NCBI GenBank assembly: GCA_947626495.1
Contig: CANQSJ010000017.1
Coordinates: 1 to 53,290 of the forward strand
DNA: 53,290 nucleotides
Reading direction: 5' to 3'
DNA from: an uncultured Oscillospiraceae bacterium
GTDB taxonomy: Bacteria; Bacillota; Clostridia; Oscillospirales; Oscillospiraceae
The position numbers and the translations under genes are program-made. The notes under the pieces were generated by a model that did not search any database, was not told the origin of the DNA, and was given only the letters and a program-made list of their open reading frames with translations. Shown here piece after piece: positions 43,348 to 53,215 of the stretch (position 1 is the stretch's first letter; the number at the start of each line of letters is the position of its first letter).

Positions 43348-44249
43348 GCGTATCTCTGTGCGGCATGGAGCTGGATAACCCCGTCATCCCCGCCTCCGGC
43401 ACCTTCGGCTACGGGTATGAGTTCGCGGAATATTACGACATCAACTGTCTGGGCACCTTCTCCTTCAAGGGTACGACAAGGGAGCCTCGCTTCGGCAATC
43501 CCCAGCCCCGCATCGCGGAGAGCGCCAGGGGGATGCTGAACGCCGTGGGCCTGCAAAACCCCGGCGTGGAGGCGGTCATCGGAGAGGAGCTTCCACGGCT
43601 GAAAAAAGTTTTCCACAAGCCGGTGATGGCCAATGTCAGCGGCTTTTCGGCGGAGGAGTACGCCTATACCTGCGAAAAACTGGACGCCCAGCCCCAGGTG
43701 GGCTGGCTGGAGGTGAACATCAGCTGCCCCAACGTCCACGGCGGCGGCATGAGCTTCGGCACCGACCCCGCCGCGGCGGCAAGCGTCGTCCGGGCGGTGA
43801 AGGCGGTGACGAAAAAGCCGGTCATTATGAAGCTGACGCCCAACGTGACGGACATCGTGTCCGTCGCCAAGGCGTGTGAAGACGCGGGCGCGGACGGGCT
43901 GAGCCTCATCAACACCGTCCAGGCCATGCGTATCGACCTGAAAACGCGCCGGCCTCTGCTGGCCAACGGCACCGGCGGCCTGTCCGGCCCGGCTGTGTTC
44001 CCGCTGGCGGTGCGGATGGTGTATCAGGTGTACGAGGCGGTGTCTGTCCCCGTGGTGGGGCTGGGCGGCGTGTCCAGCGCGGAGGACGTGATCGAGATGA
44101 TGCTGGCTGGGGCGACGGCGGTAGAGGTGGGCGCGGCCAACCTCCGGGACCCCTGCGCCTGCCGGGACATCATCGCGGCTCTGCCGGCGGCCATGGACAA
44201 ATACGGAATCAAAAATCTCAGAGATATCATAGGAGGCGCCCATGGGTAA
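43335..44249 (+). CDS. pyrD: Dihydroorotate dehydrogenase, class 1B catalytic subunit
   Basis: 304 residues. Oxidises dihydroorotate with FMN. VNISCPNVHGGGMSFG carries the active-site cysteine region, NAVGLQNPG and GLSGPAVFPLAVRMVY are family marks. I chose the GTG at 43335 (ribosome site GGGGGA six bases upstream) because the strand GRLSVSLCGMELDNPVIPASG needs it; ATG at 43365 would remove the first strand. Its 3' end overlaps pyrF by 8 bases. Confidence 0.94.
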   Translation: MGRLSVSLCGMELDNPVIPASGTFGYGYEFAEYYDINCLGTFSFKGTTREPRFGNPQPRIAESARGMLNAVGLQNPGVEAVIGEELPRLKKVFHKPVMANVSGFSAEEYAYTCEKLDAQPQVGWLEVNISCPNVHGGGMSFGTDPAAAASVVRAVKAVTKKPVIMKLTPNVTDIVSVAKACEDAGADGLSLINTVQAMRIDLKTRRPLLANGTGGLSGPAVFPLAVRMVYQVYEAVSVPVVGLGGVSSAEDVIEMMLAGATAVEVGAANLRDPCACRDIIAALPAAMDKYGIKNLRDIIGGAHG

Positions 44250-44943
44250 GGACGTGATCGTGGCCTGCGACTTTTCCAGCGCTGAGGCCGTATACGGATT
44301 TTTGGACAAATTCACGGGGGAGACCAAGCCCTTTGTGAAGATCGGCATGGAGCTCTATTACGCCAAGGGGCCCCAGATCGTGCGGCAGATCAAGGCCAGA
44401 GGACACAAGATCTTTCTGGACCTGAAGCTGCACGACATCCCCAACACGGTGAAAAAGGCCATGGCGGTGCTGTCGGGCCTGGACGTGGACATCGTGAATC
44501 TGCACGCGGCGGGCACCACCGCCATGATGGAGGCGGCGCTGGAGGGGCTGACCCGTCCTGACGGCACGAGGCCGCTGCTCATCGCGGTGACCCAGCTGAC
44601 GAGCACCGACCAGCAGAGCATGGAGCGGGACCTGCTCATCCATAAGCCCATGGACCAGGTGGTGCTCCACTACGCCGAGACTGCCAAAAAGGCCGGCCTG
44701 GACGGGGTTGTGTGCTCCCCTCTGGAGGCAGGGAAGGTGCATGAGCGCTGTGGCGCGGAGTTTCTCACCGTCACCCCCGGCGTGCGCTTTGCCGATGGGG
44801 ACAAGGGGGATCAGAAGCGGGTCATGACCCCGGCGGAGGCGAAGAAGATCGGCTCCGACTACATCGTGGTGGGCCGGCCCATCACCGCGGCCGCCGACCC
44901 GGTAGCGGCCTATCAGCAGTGCGTGGCGGAATTTGTGGATTGA
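44242..44943 (+). CDS. pyrF: Orotidine 5'-phosphate decarboxylase
   Basis: 233 residues, class I OMP decarboxylase. The catalytic Asp-Lys-x-x-Asp array is in FLDLKLHDIPNT; VACDFSSAE at the N-terminus and VTPGVRF and YIVVGRPIT near the end bind the phosphate. AGGAGGCGCC precedes the ATG at 44242. pyrE follows after 10 bases, so the last two enzymes to UMP are adjacent. Confidence 0.96.
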   Translation: MGKDVIVACDFSSAEAVYGFLDKFTGETKPFVKIGMELYYAKGPQIVRQIKARGHKIFLDLKLHDIPNTVKKAMAVLSGLDVDIVNLHAAGTTAMMEAALEGLTRPDGTRPLLIAVTQLTSTDQQSMERDLLIHKPMDQVVLHYAETAKKAGLDGVVCSPLEAGKVHERCGAEFLTVTPGVRFADGDKGDQKRVMTPAEAKKIGSDYIVVGRPITAAADPVAAYQQCVAEFVD

Positions 44944-44953
44944 GGAGAGAAAC

Positions 44954-45598
44954 ATGGAACTGAAAACGCTGATCGCGAAGGACCTTTTGAGCATTAAAGC
45001 GGTATTTTTTCGGCCGGAGGAGCCGTTCACCTGGGCCAGCGGCATCAAAAGCCCGGTGTACTGCGATAACCGCCTGACCCTGACCGCGCCGGAGGTGCGC
45101 ACAGACGTGGAGAACGGCCTTGCCCAGCTGGTGCGGGAGAATTACCCCGATGCGGAAGTGCTCATGGGCACCTCCACTGCCGGCATCGCCCACGCGGCCA
45201 TCACCGGGCACATCATGGGCCTGCCCATGGGGTACGTGCGCTCCGGGGCCAAGGACCACGGCCGGAAAAACCAGATCGAGGGCGCTCTGGAGCCGGGGCA
45301 GAAGGTGGTGGTGGTGGAGGACCTGATCTCCACCGGCGGCAGCGTGCTGGAGGTGGTGGACGTGCTCCGTCAGGCCGGGGCCGACGTGCTGGGCGTCGTG
45401 AGCATCTTCACCTACGGCATGCAAAAGGGCCTGGACCGGCTGGCGGCGGCCAATGTGCAAAACGTGTCCCTCACGGACTTTGACGAGATCGCCCGTGTGG
45501 CGGCCCAGGAGGGCTATATCCGCCCGGAGGACGTGAAGCGCCTGATCGCGTTTCGCAATAACCCCTCCGACGAGAGCTGGATGGAGGCAAAGGCATGA
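44954..45598 (+). CDS. pyrE: Orotate phosphoribosyltransferase
   Basis: 214 residues. Adds ribose-5-phosphate to orotate. PRPP-binding motif [17 protein letters not shown] is intact and the flexible loop has [31 protein letters not shown] is the orotate-binding N-terminus. GAGGAGAG precedes ATG 44954. The stop overlaps pyrB by four bases. Confidence 0.96.
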   Translation: MELKTLIAKDLLSIKAVFFRPEEPFTWASGIKSPVYCDNRLTLTAPEVRTDVENGLAQLVRENYPDAEVLMGTSTAGIAHAAITGHIMGLPMGYVRSGAKDHGRKNQIEGALEPGQKVVVVEDLISTGGSVLEVVDVLRQAGADVLGVVSIFTYGMQKGLDRLAAANVQNVSLTDFDEIARVAAQEGYIRPEDVKRLIAFRNNPSDESWMEAKA

Positions 45599-46671
45599 GA
45601 AGCCTCATCGACATTCTGGACCTGAGCGTGCAGGAGCTGGACGAGCTCACGGACACGGCGCTGGACATCATCGCCCGCCCGGAGAAGTACGCCCACGCCT
45701 GCGAGGGGAAAAAGCTGGCCACGCTTTTCTTTGAGCCCTCTACCCGCACCCGCCTCAGCTTTGAAGCGGCCATGTACGAGCTGGGCGGCCACGTGCTGGG
45801 ATTTTCCGAGGCGGCCAGCTCCTCCGCGGCCAAGGGGGAGAGCGTGGCGGACACGGCCAAGATCGTCAGCTGCTACGCGGACATCATCGCCATGCGCCAC
45901 CCCCGGGACGGCGCGGCGCTGGTGGCGGCGCTGAACGCCTCCATCCCCGTCATCAACGCCGGGGACGGCGGCCACTGCCACCCCACCCAGACGTTGGCGG
46001 ACCTGCTGACCATCCGGCGGGAGAAGGGCCGGTTCGACCATCTGACCATCGGCCTGTGCGGCGACCTCAAGTACGGCCGGACGGTCCACTCCCTGGTGGG
46101 GGCCATGAGCCGGTACGAGGGCACACGCTTCGTGTTCATCTCCCCGGAGGAGCTGCGCATGCCCGATTATGTGCGCCAGGCCATGGACAGGCAGGGCATC
46201 CCCTACACCGAGACCGCCGATCTGGACGGGGCCATGTCCCAGCTGGACATCCTCTATATGACCCGCATCCAGCGGGAGCGGTTCGCCGACCCGGCCCAGT
46301 ACGAACGGCTGAAGAACAGCTACGTGCTCACCCCTGAGAAGATGGCCGCCGCCAAAAAGGATATGGCCGTACTGCACCCGCTGCCCCGGGTCAACGAGAT
46401 CAGCGTGGCGGTGGACGCCGACCCGCGGGCGGCCTACTTCCGGCAGGCCCTCAACGGCAAGTACATGCGCATGGCCCTTATCTTGAAGCTGCTGGACGAG
46501 GCGAAGGACCCGGCGCCCCAGGCGGGCCTTCCCGCAAACGCGGTGACCGGCGGCCATCAGTGCCATAACCGCCGGTGCATCTGCCAGACGGAGCAGGAGC
46601 TTGCCCAGGTGTTCTATCCCGGCGAGGGCGGCGCAGTCCGCTGCGTCTGGTGCGACACCGCGGCGGATTGA
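45595..46671 (+). CDS. pyrB: Aspartate carbamoyltransferase with fused PyrI-type zinc domain
   Basis: 358 residues. The first 305 or so are the catalytic chain: carbamoyl-phosphate loop [18 protein letters not shown] and [15 protein letters not shown], and [10 protein letters not shown]. The last 45 residues are an extension with four cysteines at 323, 328, 350 and 353 (C-x4-C-x21-C-x2-C; CHNRRC and CVWC), the spacing and sequence style of the zinc domain of the regulatory chain PyrI. The allosteric nucleotide-binding part of PyrI is absent. In the E. coli enzyme that zinc domain makes the contacts with catalytic chains, so here it may hold trimers together without allostery. Last gene of the operon. 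Confidence 0.93.
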   Translation: MRSLIDILDLSVQELDELTDTALDIIARPEKYAHACEGKKLATLFFEPSTRTRLSFEAAMYELGGHVLGFSEAASSSAAKGESVADTAKIVSCYADIIAMRHPRDGAALVAALNASIPVINAGDGGHCHPTQTLADLLTIRREKGRFDHLTIGLCGDLKYGRTVHSLVGAMSRYEGTRFVFISPEELRMPDYVRQAMDRQGIPYTETADLDGAMSQLDILYMTRIQRERFADPAQYERLKNSYVLTPEKMAAAKKDMAVLHPLPRVNEISVAVDADPRAAYFRQALNGKYMRMALILKLLDEAKDPAPQAGLPANAVTGGHQCHNRRCICQTEQELAQVFYPGEGGAVRCVWCDTAAD

Positions 46672-46689
46672 TCGATCGGCCGACTGGCA

Positions 46690-46719
46690 AAAGGCCGCCG
46701 TCCGGAGACGGCGGCCTTT
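46690..46719 (+). terminator. Terminator after pyrB
   Basis: Perfect 13-bp stem AAAGGCCGCCGTC/GACGGCGGCCTTT with loop CGGA; the right arm ends in TTT only. Confidence 0.65.
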
Positions 46720-46745
46720 GCGGCAGGGCGGAAGGAGAGAGAATT

Positions 46746-47465
46746 ATGATCGGACTGGGAACGGTCCTGAATGTGGCGGGCATCGTGGCGGGCGGCCTGC
46801 TGGGCATGGCCTGCGGCCGGTTCCTCCCGGAACGGATGCAGGACACCCTCAACAAGGCGTGCGGCGTATGCGTGCTGTTTCTGGGCATCGCCGGGGCCAT
46901 GGAGGGGATGCTGTCCTTTGAGGACGGAAAGCTGGTCAGCGGCGGCTCCATGCTGATTGTGGGCAGCCTCGCGCTGGGCGCGCTGGTGGGGGAGATTCTG
47001 AACATAGACAGCGCCTTTGAGCGCTTCGGCCAGTGGCTGAAGATCAAGACTGGCAACGCCCGGGAAAAGCAGTTTGTGGAGGGCTTTGTTACCGCGTCCC
47101 TCACCGTGTGCGTGGGGGCCATGGCGGTGGTGGGCGCCATCCAGGACGGGATCTTCGGCGATTGGTCCATCCTGGCCACCAAGGCGGTGCTGGATCTGAT
47201 CATCGTGATGGTGATGACCTGTTCCATGGGGAAGGGGTGCCTTTTTTCCGCCATTCCCGTGGGCATCGTACAGGGGACCGTCACGGTCCTGGCGCGGCTC
47301 GTCAGCCCGCTGATGACGCCGCCGGCGCTGGCGAATCTGTCGCTGGTGGGGTCCATCCTGATCTTCTGCGTGGGCCTGAACCTGGTGTGGGGCCGAAAGA
47401 TCCGGGTGGCGAATCTGCTGCCCGCCATCGTCTTCGCGGTGGCCTTTGCCTTTCTCCCCATATAG
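46746..47465 (+). CDS. DUF554 family membrane protein (YdfK/YqgA-like)
   Basis: 239 residues with six or seven hydrophobic segments. MIGLGTVLNVAGIVAGGLLGM and VGAMAVVGAIQDG are the usual marks of DUF554 proteins; function in the family is not established. AAGGAGAG precedes the ATG. It is single, bounded by hairpins on both sides. Confidence 0.85.
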   Translation: MIGLGTVLNVAGIVAGGLLGMACGRFLPERMQDTLNKACGVCVLFLGIAGAMEGMLSFEDGKLVSGGSMLIVGSLALGALVGEILNIDSAFERFGQWLKIKTGNAREKQFVEGFVTASLTVCVGAMAVVGAIQDGIFGDWSILATKAVLDLIIVMVMTCSMGKGCLFSAIPVGIVQGTVTVLARLVSPLMTPPALANLSLVGSILIFCVGLNLVWGRKIRVANLLPAIVFAVAFAFLPI

Positions 47466-47468
47466 CGT

Positions 47469-47501
47469 CACCCCGGACCGGCGTCCGGGGTGATATTTTT
47501 T
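47469..47501 (+). terminator. Terminator between DUF554 and SpoU genes
   Basis: Perfect 10-bp stem CACCCCGGAC/GTCCGGGGTG, loop CGGC, then ATATTTTTTT. Confidence 0.85.
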
Positions 47502-47507
47502 CTGTTG

Positions 47508-48323
47508 TCAGCGGCGGCGCAGTTGCCAGAAGGCCACGGCGCCGGCGGCGGCCACGTTGAGGCTGTCCACGCCGTTGGACATGGGGATCCTGGCGGTGTA
47601 GTCGCAGGCGGCCACCGCGGCAGCGGAGAGACCGTCGCCCTCTGTGCCCAGTACGGCGGCGATTTTCGGCAGCGCTGCCAGGACGGGGTCGTCGATGTCC
47701 AGCGCCCGCCGATCAAGCGCCAGCGCCACTGTGGCGAAGCCGCGGTCATGCAGCAGCGCCAGGGCCGCCTCCGGCCAATCGTCCAGCACCGCCCAGGGAA
47801 CCTGCAGCACCGTGCCCATACTCACCCGGACCGACCGGCGGCTCAGCGGATCGCAGCAGGTGGGGGACAGGAGCACACCGTCCATCCCCAGGGCCGCCGC
47901 GGAGCGGAAGATGGCTCCCATGTTGGTGGTGTCCACGATCCCCTCCAGGACCGCCAGACGCTCCGCACCGGCGAGGATGTCCTCCGGCCGGCGGGGCGCA
48001 GGCCGTCTCATGGCGCAGAGGATGCCCCGGTTCACCGTGTAGCCGGTGAGCGCGCGCAGCACCTCCCGGGGCCCGGTGTACACCGGCACGTCGCCGCAGC
48101 GCTCCGCAAGGGCCGCGCCCTGGCCCTGAAGGTGCCGCTGCTCCATGAGAAGGCTCACCGGCTCGCATCCGGCCCCAAGGGCCACCTGAATGGCCTTGAC
48201 GCTCTCGGCGATAAATAGTCCCTTTTCCGGCTCCAGCCGGTTTCGCAGCTGCGCCTGGGTGAGCCGGGCATACACGTCCAGCTCCGGCGCGGCGATATCG
48301 GTTATGGTCACGATGCGTGCCAT
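47508..48323 (-). CDS. SpoU/TrmH-family RNA 2'-O-ribose methyltransferase
   Basis: 271 residues. N-terminal substrate-binding part (LTQAQLRNRLEPEKGLFIAES, as in RlmB/TrmH relatives) and C-terminal SPOUT knot with motif 1 DTTNMGAIFRSAAALGM, motif 2 AVLGTEGDGLS and motif 3 IPMSNGVDSLNVAAAGAV. Modifies rRNA or tRNA; which one is not visible. The start is the ATG complementary to 48321-48323 with AAGGAGG upstream. It follows the hydrolase gene by 25 bases on the same strand. Confidence 0.9.
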   Translation of the reverse strand: MARIVTITDIAAPELDVYARLTQAQLRNRLEPEKGLFIAESVKAIQVALGAGCEPVSLLMEQRHLQGQGAALAERCGDVPVYTGPREVLRALTGYTVNRGILCAMRRPAPRRPEDILAGAERLAVLEGIVDTTNMGAIFRSAAALGMDGVLLSPTCCDPLSRRSVRVSMGTVLQVPWAVLDDWPEAALALLHDRGFATVALALDRRALDIDDPVLAALPKIAAVLGTEGDGLSAAAVAACDYTARIPMSNGVDSLNVAAAGAVAFWQLRRR

Positions 48324-48348
48324 GTTCGGCCTCCTTTTCCGGCGGAAA

Positions 48349-49278
48349 TTACAGCCGTTTTTCCATCCAGGCCAGCACGTCGGCCCAGACTGTCTCCTTG
48401 CCGAACTCGTTGAGCACCTCATGGCGCGCGCCGGGATAGAGCTTCACGGTCACATCCTCCATTCCCGCCTTCCGGAAGGCGGCGGCCACCTTTTCCACGC
48501 CCTTGCCCCAGCTGCCCACCGGGTCGGCGGAGCCGGCGATGAAGAGCACCGGCATGGACTTGTCCATCAGCGCTATATGGTCCGCCCGGCCAATGGTGGC
48601 CAAACCCTCCATCATGTCCCGCATCAGGCCCGCCGTGGCGGTGAAGCCACACAGGGGGTCCGCGTCGTAGGCCCGGATCACCTGCTCGTCCCGGCAGATC
48701 CAGTCGTTGGCGCCGATGGGGTTCTCGATGCCCTTTAAATACCCGCCAAAGGCCAGCTTCTGCAGCGTCGGGCTGCGGAATTTGCTTCCCTTGGAGCGGA
48801 TCTCCCGGTTGGCCATGAGCTTTCCCGCCGCACAGACCGCAGCGGGCTGCGCGCCGGTGCCGGACAGGACACAGCCGTCATGGTCGCCGGGATACCAGCC
48901 GATATAGGTGCGGGCGATGAAGCTGCCCATGCTGTGGCCGAAGAGCACCAGCGGCACATCGGGGAACTGCTCCCGGAGGAGGTCCCGCAGGAGCTTTTCA
49001 TCCTGCACCAGATATTTCCAGCCGTTCTCTTCCGCGAACCAGCCCAGCTCGGAGTCGTCGTTTATGCTCTCCCCGTGGCCCAGGTGGTCGTCGCCGACCA
49101 CGGCGTAGCCATGCCCGGCGAGAAAAGAGGCGAAGGCGTCGTAGCGGCGGATGTGCTCCGCCACCCCGTGGACCAGCTGCACAGCCGCCCGGGGCGTCCC
49201 CTCCGGGAGCCACTGGCGGCAGTGGATGGCGTGGACGCCGTCGGAGGAGGGAAAGGTAAAATCACGGATCTTGACCAT
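48349..49278 (-). CDS. Alpha/beta hydrolase, monoacylglycerol lipase-like
   Basis: 309 residues, serine hydrolase (Hydrolase_4 type). Nucleophile in LFGHSMGSFIAR, acid in IAGSADPVGSWGKG, histidine in GARHEVLNEFG; the oxyanion part is in QLVHGVAEHIRRY, which is the usual HGxxEHxxRY box of lysophospholipase/monoglyceride lipases. No signal peptide. Start ATG at 49278 with AGGAGGAC upstream. A promoter lies at 49346-49317. Confidence 0.88.
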   Translation of the reverse strand: MVKIRDFTFPSSDGVHAIHCRQWLPEGTPRAAVQLVHGVAEHIRRYDAFASFLAGHGYAVVGDDHLGHGESINDDSELGWFAEENGWKYLVQDEKLLRDLLREQFPDVPLVLFGHSMGSFIARTYIGWYPGDHDGCVLSGTGAQPAAVCAAGKLMANREIRSKGSKFRSPTLQKLAFGGYLKGIENPIGANDWICRDEQVIRAYDADPLCGFTATAGLMRDMMEGLATIGRADHIALMDKSMPVLFIAGSADPVGSWGKGVEKVAAAFRKAGMEDVTVKLYPGARHEVLNEFGKETVWADVLAWMEKRL

Positions 49279-49297
49279 GGAAAACTGTCCTCCTGTG

Positions 49298-49306
49298 TGC
49301 TATAAT
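49298..49306 (+). promoter_or_regulatory. Extended -10 promoter for glpK
   Basis: TGCTATAAT, the same extended -10 as upstream of nfnA; no good -35. It is 55 bases before the glpK ATG. Confidence 0.5.
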
Positions 49307-49316
49307 ATTTTCAACT

Positions 49317-49346
49317 ATTTTACTACGAGCCGCGCTGGTTCGTCAA
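49317..49346 (-). promoter_or_regulatory. Sigma-A-type promoter for the hydrolase/SpoU pair
   Basis: On the minus strand: TTGACG at 49346-49341, 18-base spacer, TAAAAT at 49322-49317. It overlaps the region transcribed towards glpK. Confidence 0.5.
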
Positions 49347-49361
49347 TGAGGAGGGTCACGC

Positions 49362-50861
49362 ATGGACGGTTATGTGATCGCGCTGGACCAGGGGACCACC
49401 AGCTCCCGGGCCATCATCTTTGACCGGCAGGGGAACATCGTCTCCCAGGCCCAGTATCCCTTTGAGCAGCACTATCCCCAGCCCGGCTGGGTGGAGCATG
49501 ATCCGGCGGATATCGTCAGTTCCCAGTTCCACGCTCTGGGGGCGGCCTTTGAAAAGTCCGGCCTCGCGGGCGCGGACATTGCCGCCATCGGCATCACCAA
49601 CCAGCGGGAGACGACCCTTGTGTGGGACAGAAACACCGGCGAGCCGGTGTACAACGCCATCGTCTGGCAGTGCCGCCGGACCGCGCCCATCGTGGAAAAG
49701 CTGGTGGCCGACGGGATGAAGGAGAAGATCCTGGCCACCACCGGTCTGGTGCCGGACCCCTATTTCTCCGGCACGAAGATCCGGTGGATCCTGGACAATG
49801 TCCCCGGCGCCCGGGCGCGGGCGGAGAGGGGAGAGCTCCTGTTCGGCACGGTGGATTCCTGGCTGATATGGAACCTGACGGGGGAGCACGTCACCGATCC
49901 GTCCAACGCCTCCCGGACCATGCTATTTGATATCGACGCCCTCCGCTGGGACGAGGAGATGTGCCGGGCGCTGGACGTGCCCATGTCCATGCTGCCCCGG
50001 GTGGCCCCCAACGCGGGGCTGTTCGGGAAGGTGAAGCGGGGCATCCGGGGCCTGGAGCAGCTGGAGGGCATCCCGGTATGCGGCGCGGCGGGCGACCAGC
50101 AGGCGGCGCTGCTGGGGCAGGGGTGTATCCTGCCGGGTCAGGCGAAGAATACTTACGGCACGGGCTGCTTCACCCTGATGAATGTGGGCTCCTACGCCCC
50201 CAGAAGCCAGAACGGCCTGCTCACCAGCGTGGGCTGGCAGGTGGGGGGGACCGTCGCCTATGCTGTGGAGGGCAGCGTTTTCAACGCCGGCTCCTCCATC
50301 CAGTGGCTGCGGGACGAGCTGGGGCTCATCTCCACAGCCCATGAGTGCGACATCCTGGCCGAGCAGGTGCCGGACGCGGGCGGCGCCTATATGGTCAGCG
50401 CGTTCACAGGCCTGGGGGCGCCCTGGTGGGACCCCTACGCCCGTGGCGCCCTGGTGGGCGTCACCCGGGGCACGGGCCGGGCCCATATCTGCCGGGCGGT
50501 GCTGGAGGGCATTGCCTATCAGGTGGCGGATCTGCTGGGGCTGATGGAGACGGACGGCGGCCATGAGCTGGATGTGCTGCGGGTGGACGGCGGCGCGTCG
50601 GTGTCCGATCTGCTCATGCAGTTCCAGGCGGATGTGCTCCGCCGGCCCATCGACCGTCCCCGGACGGTGGAGACCACCGCGCTGGGCGCGGCGTTCCTGG
50701 CGGGTCTCGCCGCAGGGGTGTGGTCGGAGCTGTCCGACGTGCGCTCCCTGCGCCAGACGGAGCGGCGGTTTGAGCCGGCCATGAACGCCGCTCGCGCGGA
50801 GCAGCTGATGGCCGGCTGGCACAAGGCCGTGGAGAGGGCAAAGGGCTGGGAACAGCCATAA
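49362..50861 (+). CDS. glpK: Glycerol kinase
   Basis: 499 residues, FGGY family, standard size. Phosphorylates glycerol to glycerol 3-phosphate. ALDQGTTSSRAIIFD is the N-terminal phosphate-binding motif, QYPFEQHYPQPGWVEHD and ITNQRETT bind glycerol, and KNTYGTGCFTLMN, RVDGGASVSDLLMQFQAD and the ETTALGAAFLAGLA end complete it. GAGGAGGG precedes the ATG. No glpF or glpD nearby. A strong terminator follows. Confidence 0.97.
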   Translation: MDGYVIALDQGTTSSRAIIFDRQGNIVSQAQYPFEQHYPQPGWVEHDPADIVSSQFHALGAAFEKSGLAGADIAAIGITNQRETTLVWDRNTGEPVYNAIVWQCRRTAPIVEKLVADGMKEKILATTGLVPDPYFSGTKIRWILDNVPGARARAERGELLFGTVDSWLIWNLTGEHVTDPSNASRTMLFDIDALRWDEEMCRALDVPMSMLPRVAPNAGLFGKVKRGIRGLEQLEGIPVCGAAGDQQAALLGQGCILPGQAKNTYGTGCFTLMNVGSYAPRSQNGLLTSVGWQVGGTVAYAVEGSVFNAGSSIQWLRDELGLISTAHECDILAEQVPDAGGAYMVSAFTGLGAPWWDPYARGALVGVTRGTGRAHICRAVLEGIAYQVADLLGLMETDGGHELDVLRVDGGASVSDLLMQFQADVLRRPIDRPRTVETTALGAAFLAGLAAGVWSELSDVRSLRQTERRFEPAMNAARAEQLMAGWHKAVERAKGWEQP

Positions 50862-50870
50862 ACAGAATAA

Positions 50871-50908
50871 AAAGCCGCGGTATGGGCGAACCCATACCGC
50901 GGTTTTTT
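50871..50908 (+). terminator. Bidirectional terminator between glpK and gdhA
   Basis: Perfect 12-bp stem CCGCGGTATGGG/CCCATACCGCGG, loop CGAA, six Ts on the right and an A-rich run on the left, so it works for both converging genes. Confidence 0.92.
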
Positions 50909-50919
50909 GTGCGTTCCGG

Positions 50920-52380
<1,461 letters not shown>

Positions 52381-52414
52381 TCATTCTCCGCCGCACACAG
52401 CCACGCGCCATTTT

Positions 52415-52421
52415 TGTCGAA
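52415..52421 (+). promoter_or_regulatory. Possible Spo0A box upstream of sigK
   Basis: TGTCGAA within TTTTTGTCGAAT matches the 0A-box consensus. It lies 50 bases before the sigK start in the 201-base gdhA-sigK gap. A 7-base match can occur by chance. Confidence 0.35.
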
Positions 52422-52470
52422 TCAGGACGACCCGGCGGCGCATAGTCTGCTCAGGGAGGTGATGGCGGCT

Positions 52471-53127
52471 ATGCTGTCAGCAACGTTCATGCTGCTCCTG
52501 TCCAGCGCCCTGCTGATGCTGCGGCTGGGGGACAACGGCTCGTCCTTTCCGCGGCCGTTGAAGGCCGAGGAGGAACAGGAGTACATCCGACGGGCCATGG
52601 AAGGGGATCTGCAGGCCCGGAACACCCTCATTGAGCACAATCTGCGTCTGGTGATGCACATCATCAAAAAGTATTATACCACCGCCGCCGACGCAGAGGA
52701 CCTGGTGTCCATCGGCACCATCGGACTCATCAAGGGTGTGTCCACGTACCGCCCGGACCGGGGCGTGCGCCTGGCCACCTACGCCTCCAAATGTATTGAA
52801 AACGAGATCCTCATGTACTTTCGCGGCCAGAAGAAGTCGGCCGGGGACGTGTCGCTGTCCGAGGCGCTGGATACGGACGGAGAGGGGGAGGGACTGGCGC
52901 TGCTGGATACCATCTCCACCGACCCGGACATCCTGGAGGAGCTGAGCCGCAAAGAGGCGGTCCAGCAGATCCGGCGGGCGGTGGACACGGTGCTGGAGGG
53001 CCGGGAGGCGGAGGTGATCCGTCTGCGCTATGGGCTGAGCGGCCGGCCGCCTCTGCCTCAACGGGAGGTGGCGGCCATCGTCGGCATCAGTCGTTCCTAT
53101 GTATCGCGCCGCTGTAATTGTAAGTGA
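52471..53127 (+). CDS. sigK: RNA polymerase sporulation sigma factor SigK, 3' end interrupted
   Basis: 218 codons read. The start ATG 52471 has GGAGGTG at 52455-52461. Residues 1 to about 20 (MLSATFMLLLSSALLMLRLG) are a hydrophobic pro-sequence as in Bacillus pro-sigma-K, so the product would need SpoIVFB-type cleavage. Then NTLIEHNLRLVMHIIKKYY and EDLVSIGTIGLIKGV (region 2), and ISRSYVSR (region 4.2). SigK proteins continue SYVSRIEKxAL; here the frame turns to R-C-N-C-K and stops at 53125-53127, right after R213. The recognition helix is cut in the middle and about 15-25 residues are lost. No frame at 53110-53160 restores them. This is the picture of an inserted element, like skin in B. subtilis or C. 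difficile, whose excision rebuilds the gene. Confidence 0.9.
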   Translation: MLSATFMLLLSSALLMLRLGDNGSSFPRPLKAEEEQEYIRRAMEGDLQARNTLIEHNLRLVMHIIKKYYTTAADAEDLVSIGTIGLIKGVSTYRPDRGVRLATYASKCIENEILMYFRGQKKSAGDVSLSEALDTDGEGEGLALLDTISTDPDILEELSRKEAVQQIRRAVDTVLEGREAEVIRLRYGLSGRPPLPQREVAAIVGISRSYVSRRCNCK

Positions 53128-53165
53128 AACCCGGAAAGCCTTGTGTGTCAGGCGTTTCCGGGTTT
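53127..53165 (+). terminator. Hairpin just inside the sigK interruption
   Basis: Perfect 11-bp stem AAACCCGGAAA/TTTCCGGGTTT (53127-53137/53155-53165) with an inner GCC/GGC. It could end the sigK message or mark the element end; the following tract is only moderately T-rich. Confidence 0.55.
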
Positions 53166-53215
53166 GTGTTCATTTTAGAGTAGCACCGCGCTTATTGTAA
53201 GCGGTCAGGAAAACA

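Noticed and set aside
53050-53127. Sequencing frameshift as the cause of the odd SigK C-terminus
   Set aside because: None of the three frames after 53109 contains the expected I-E-K-x-A-L tail, so single-base errors cannot restore it.
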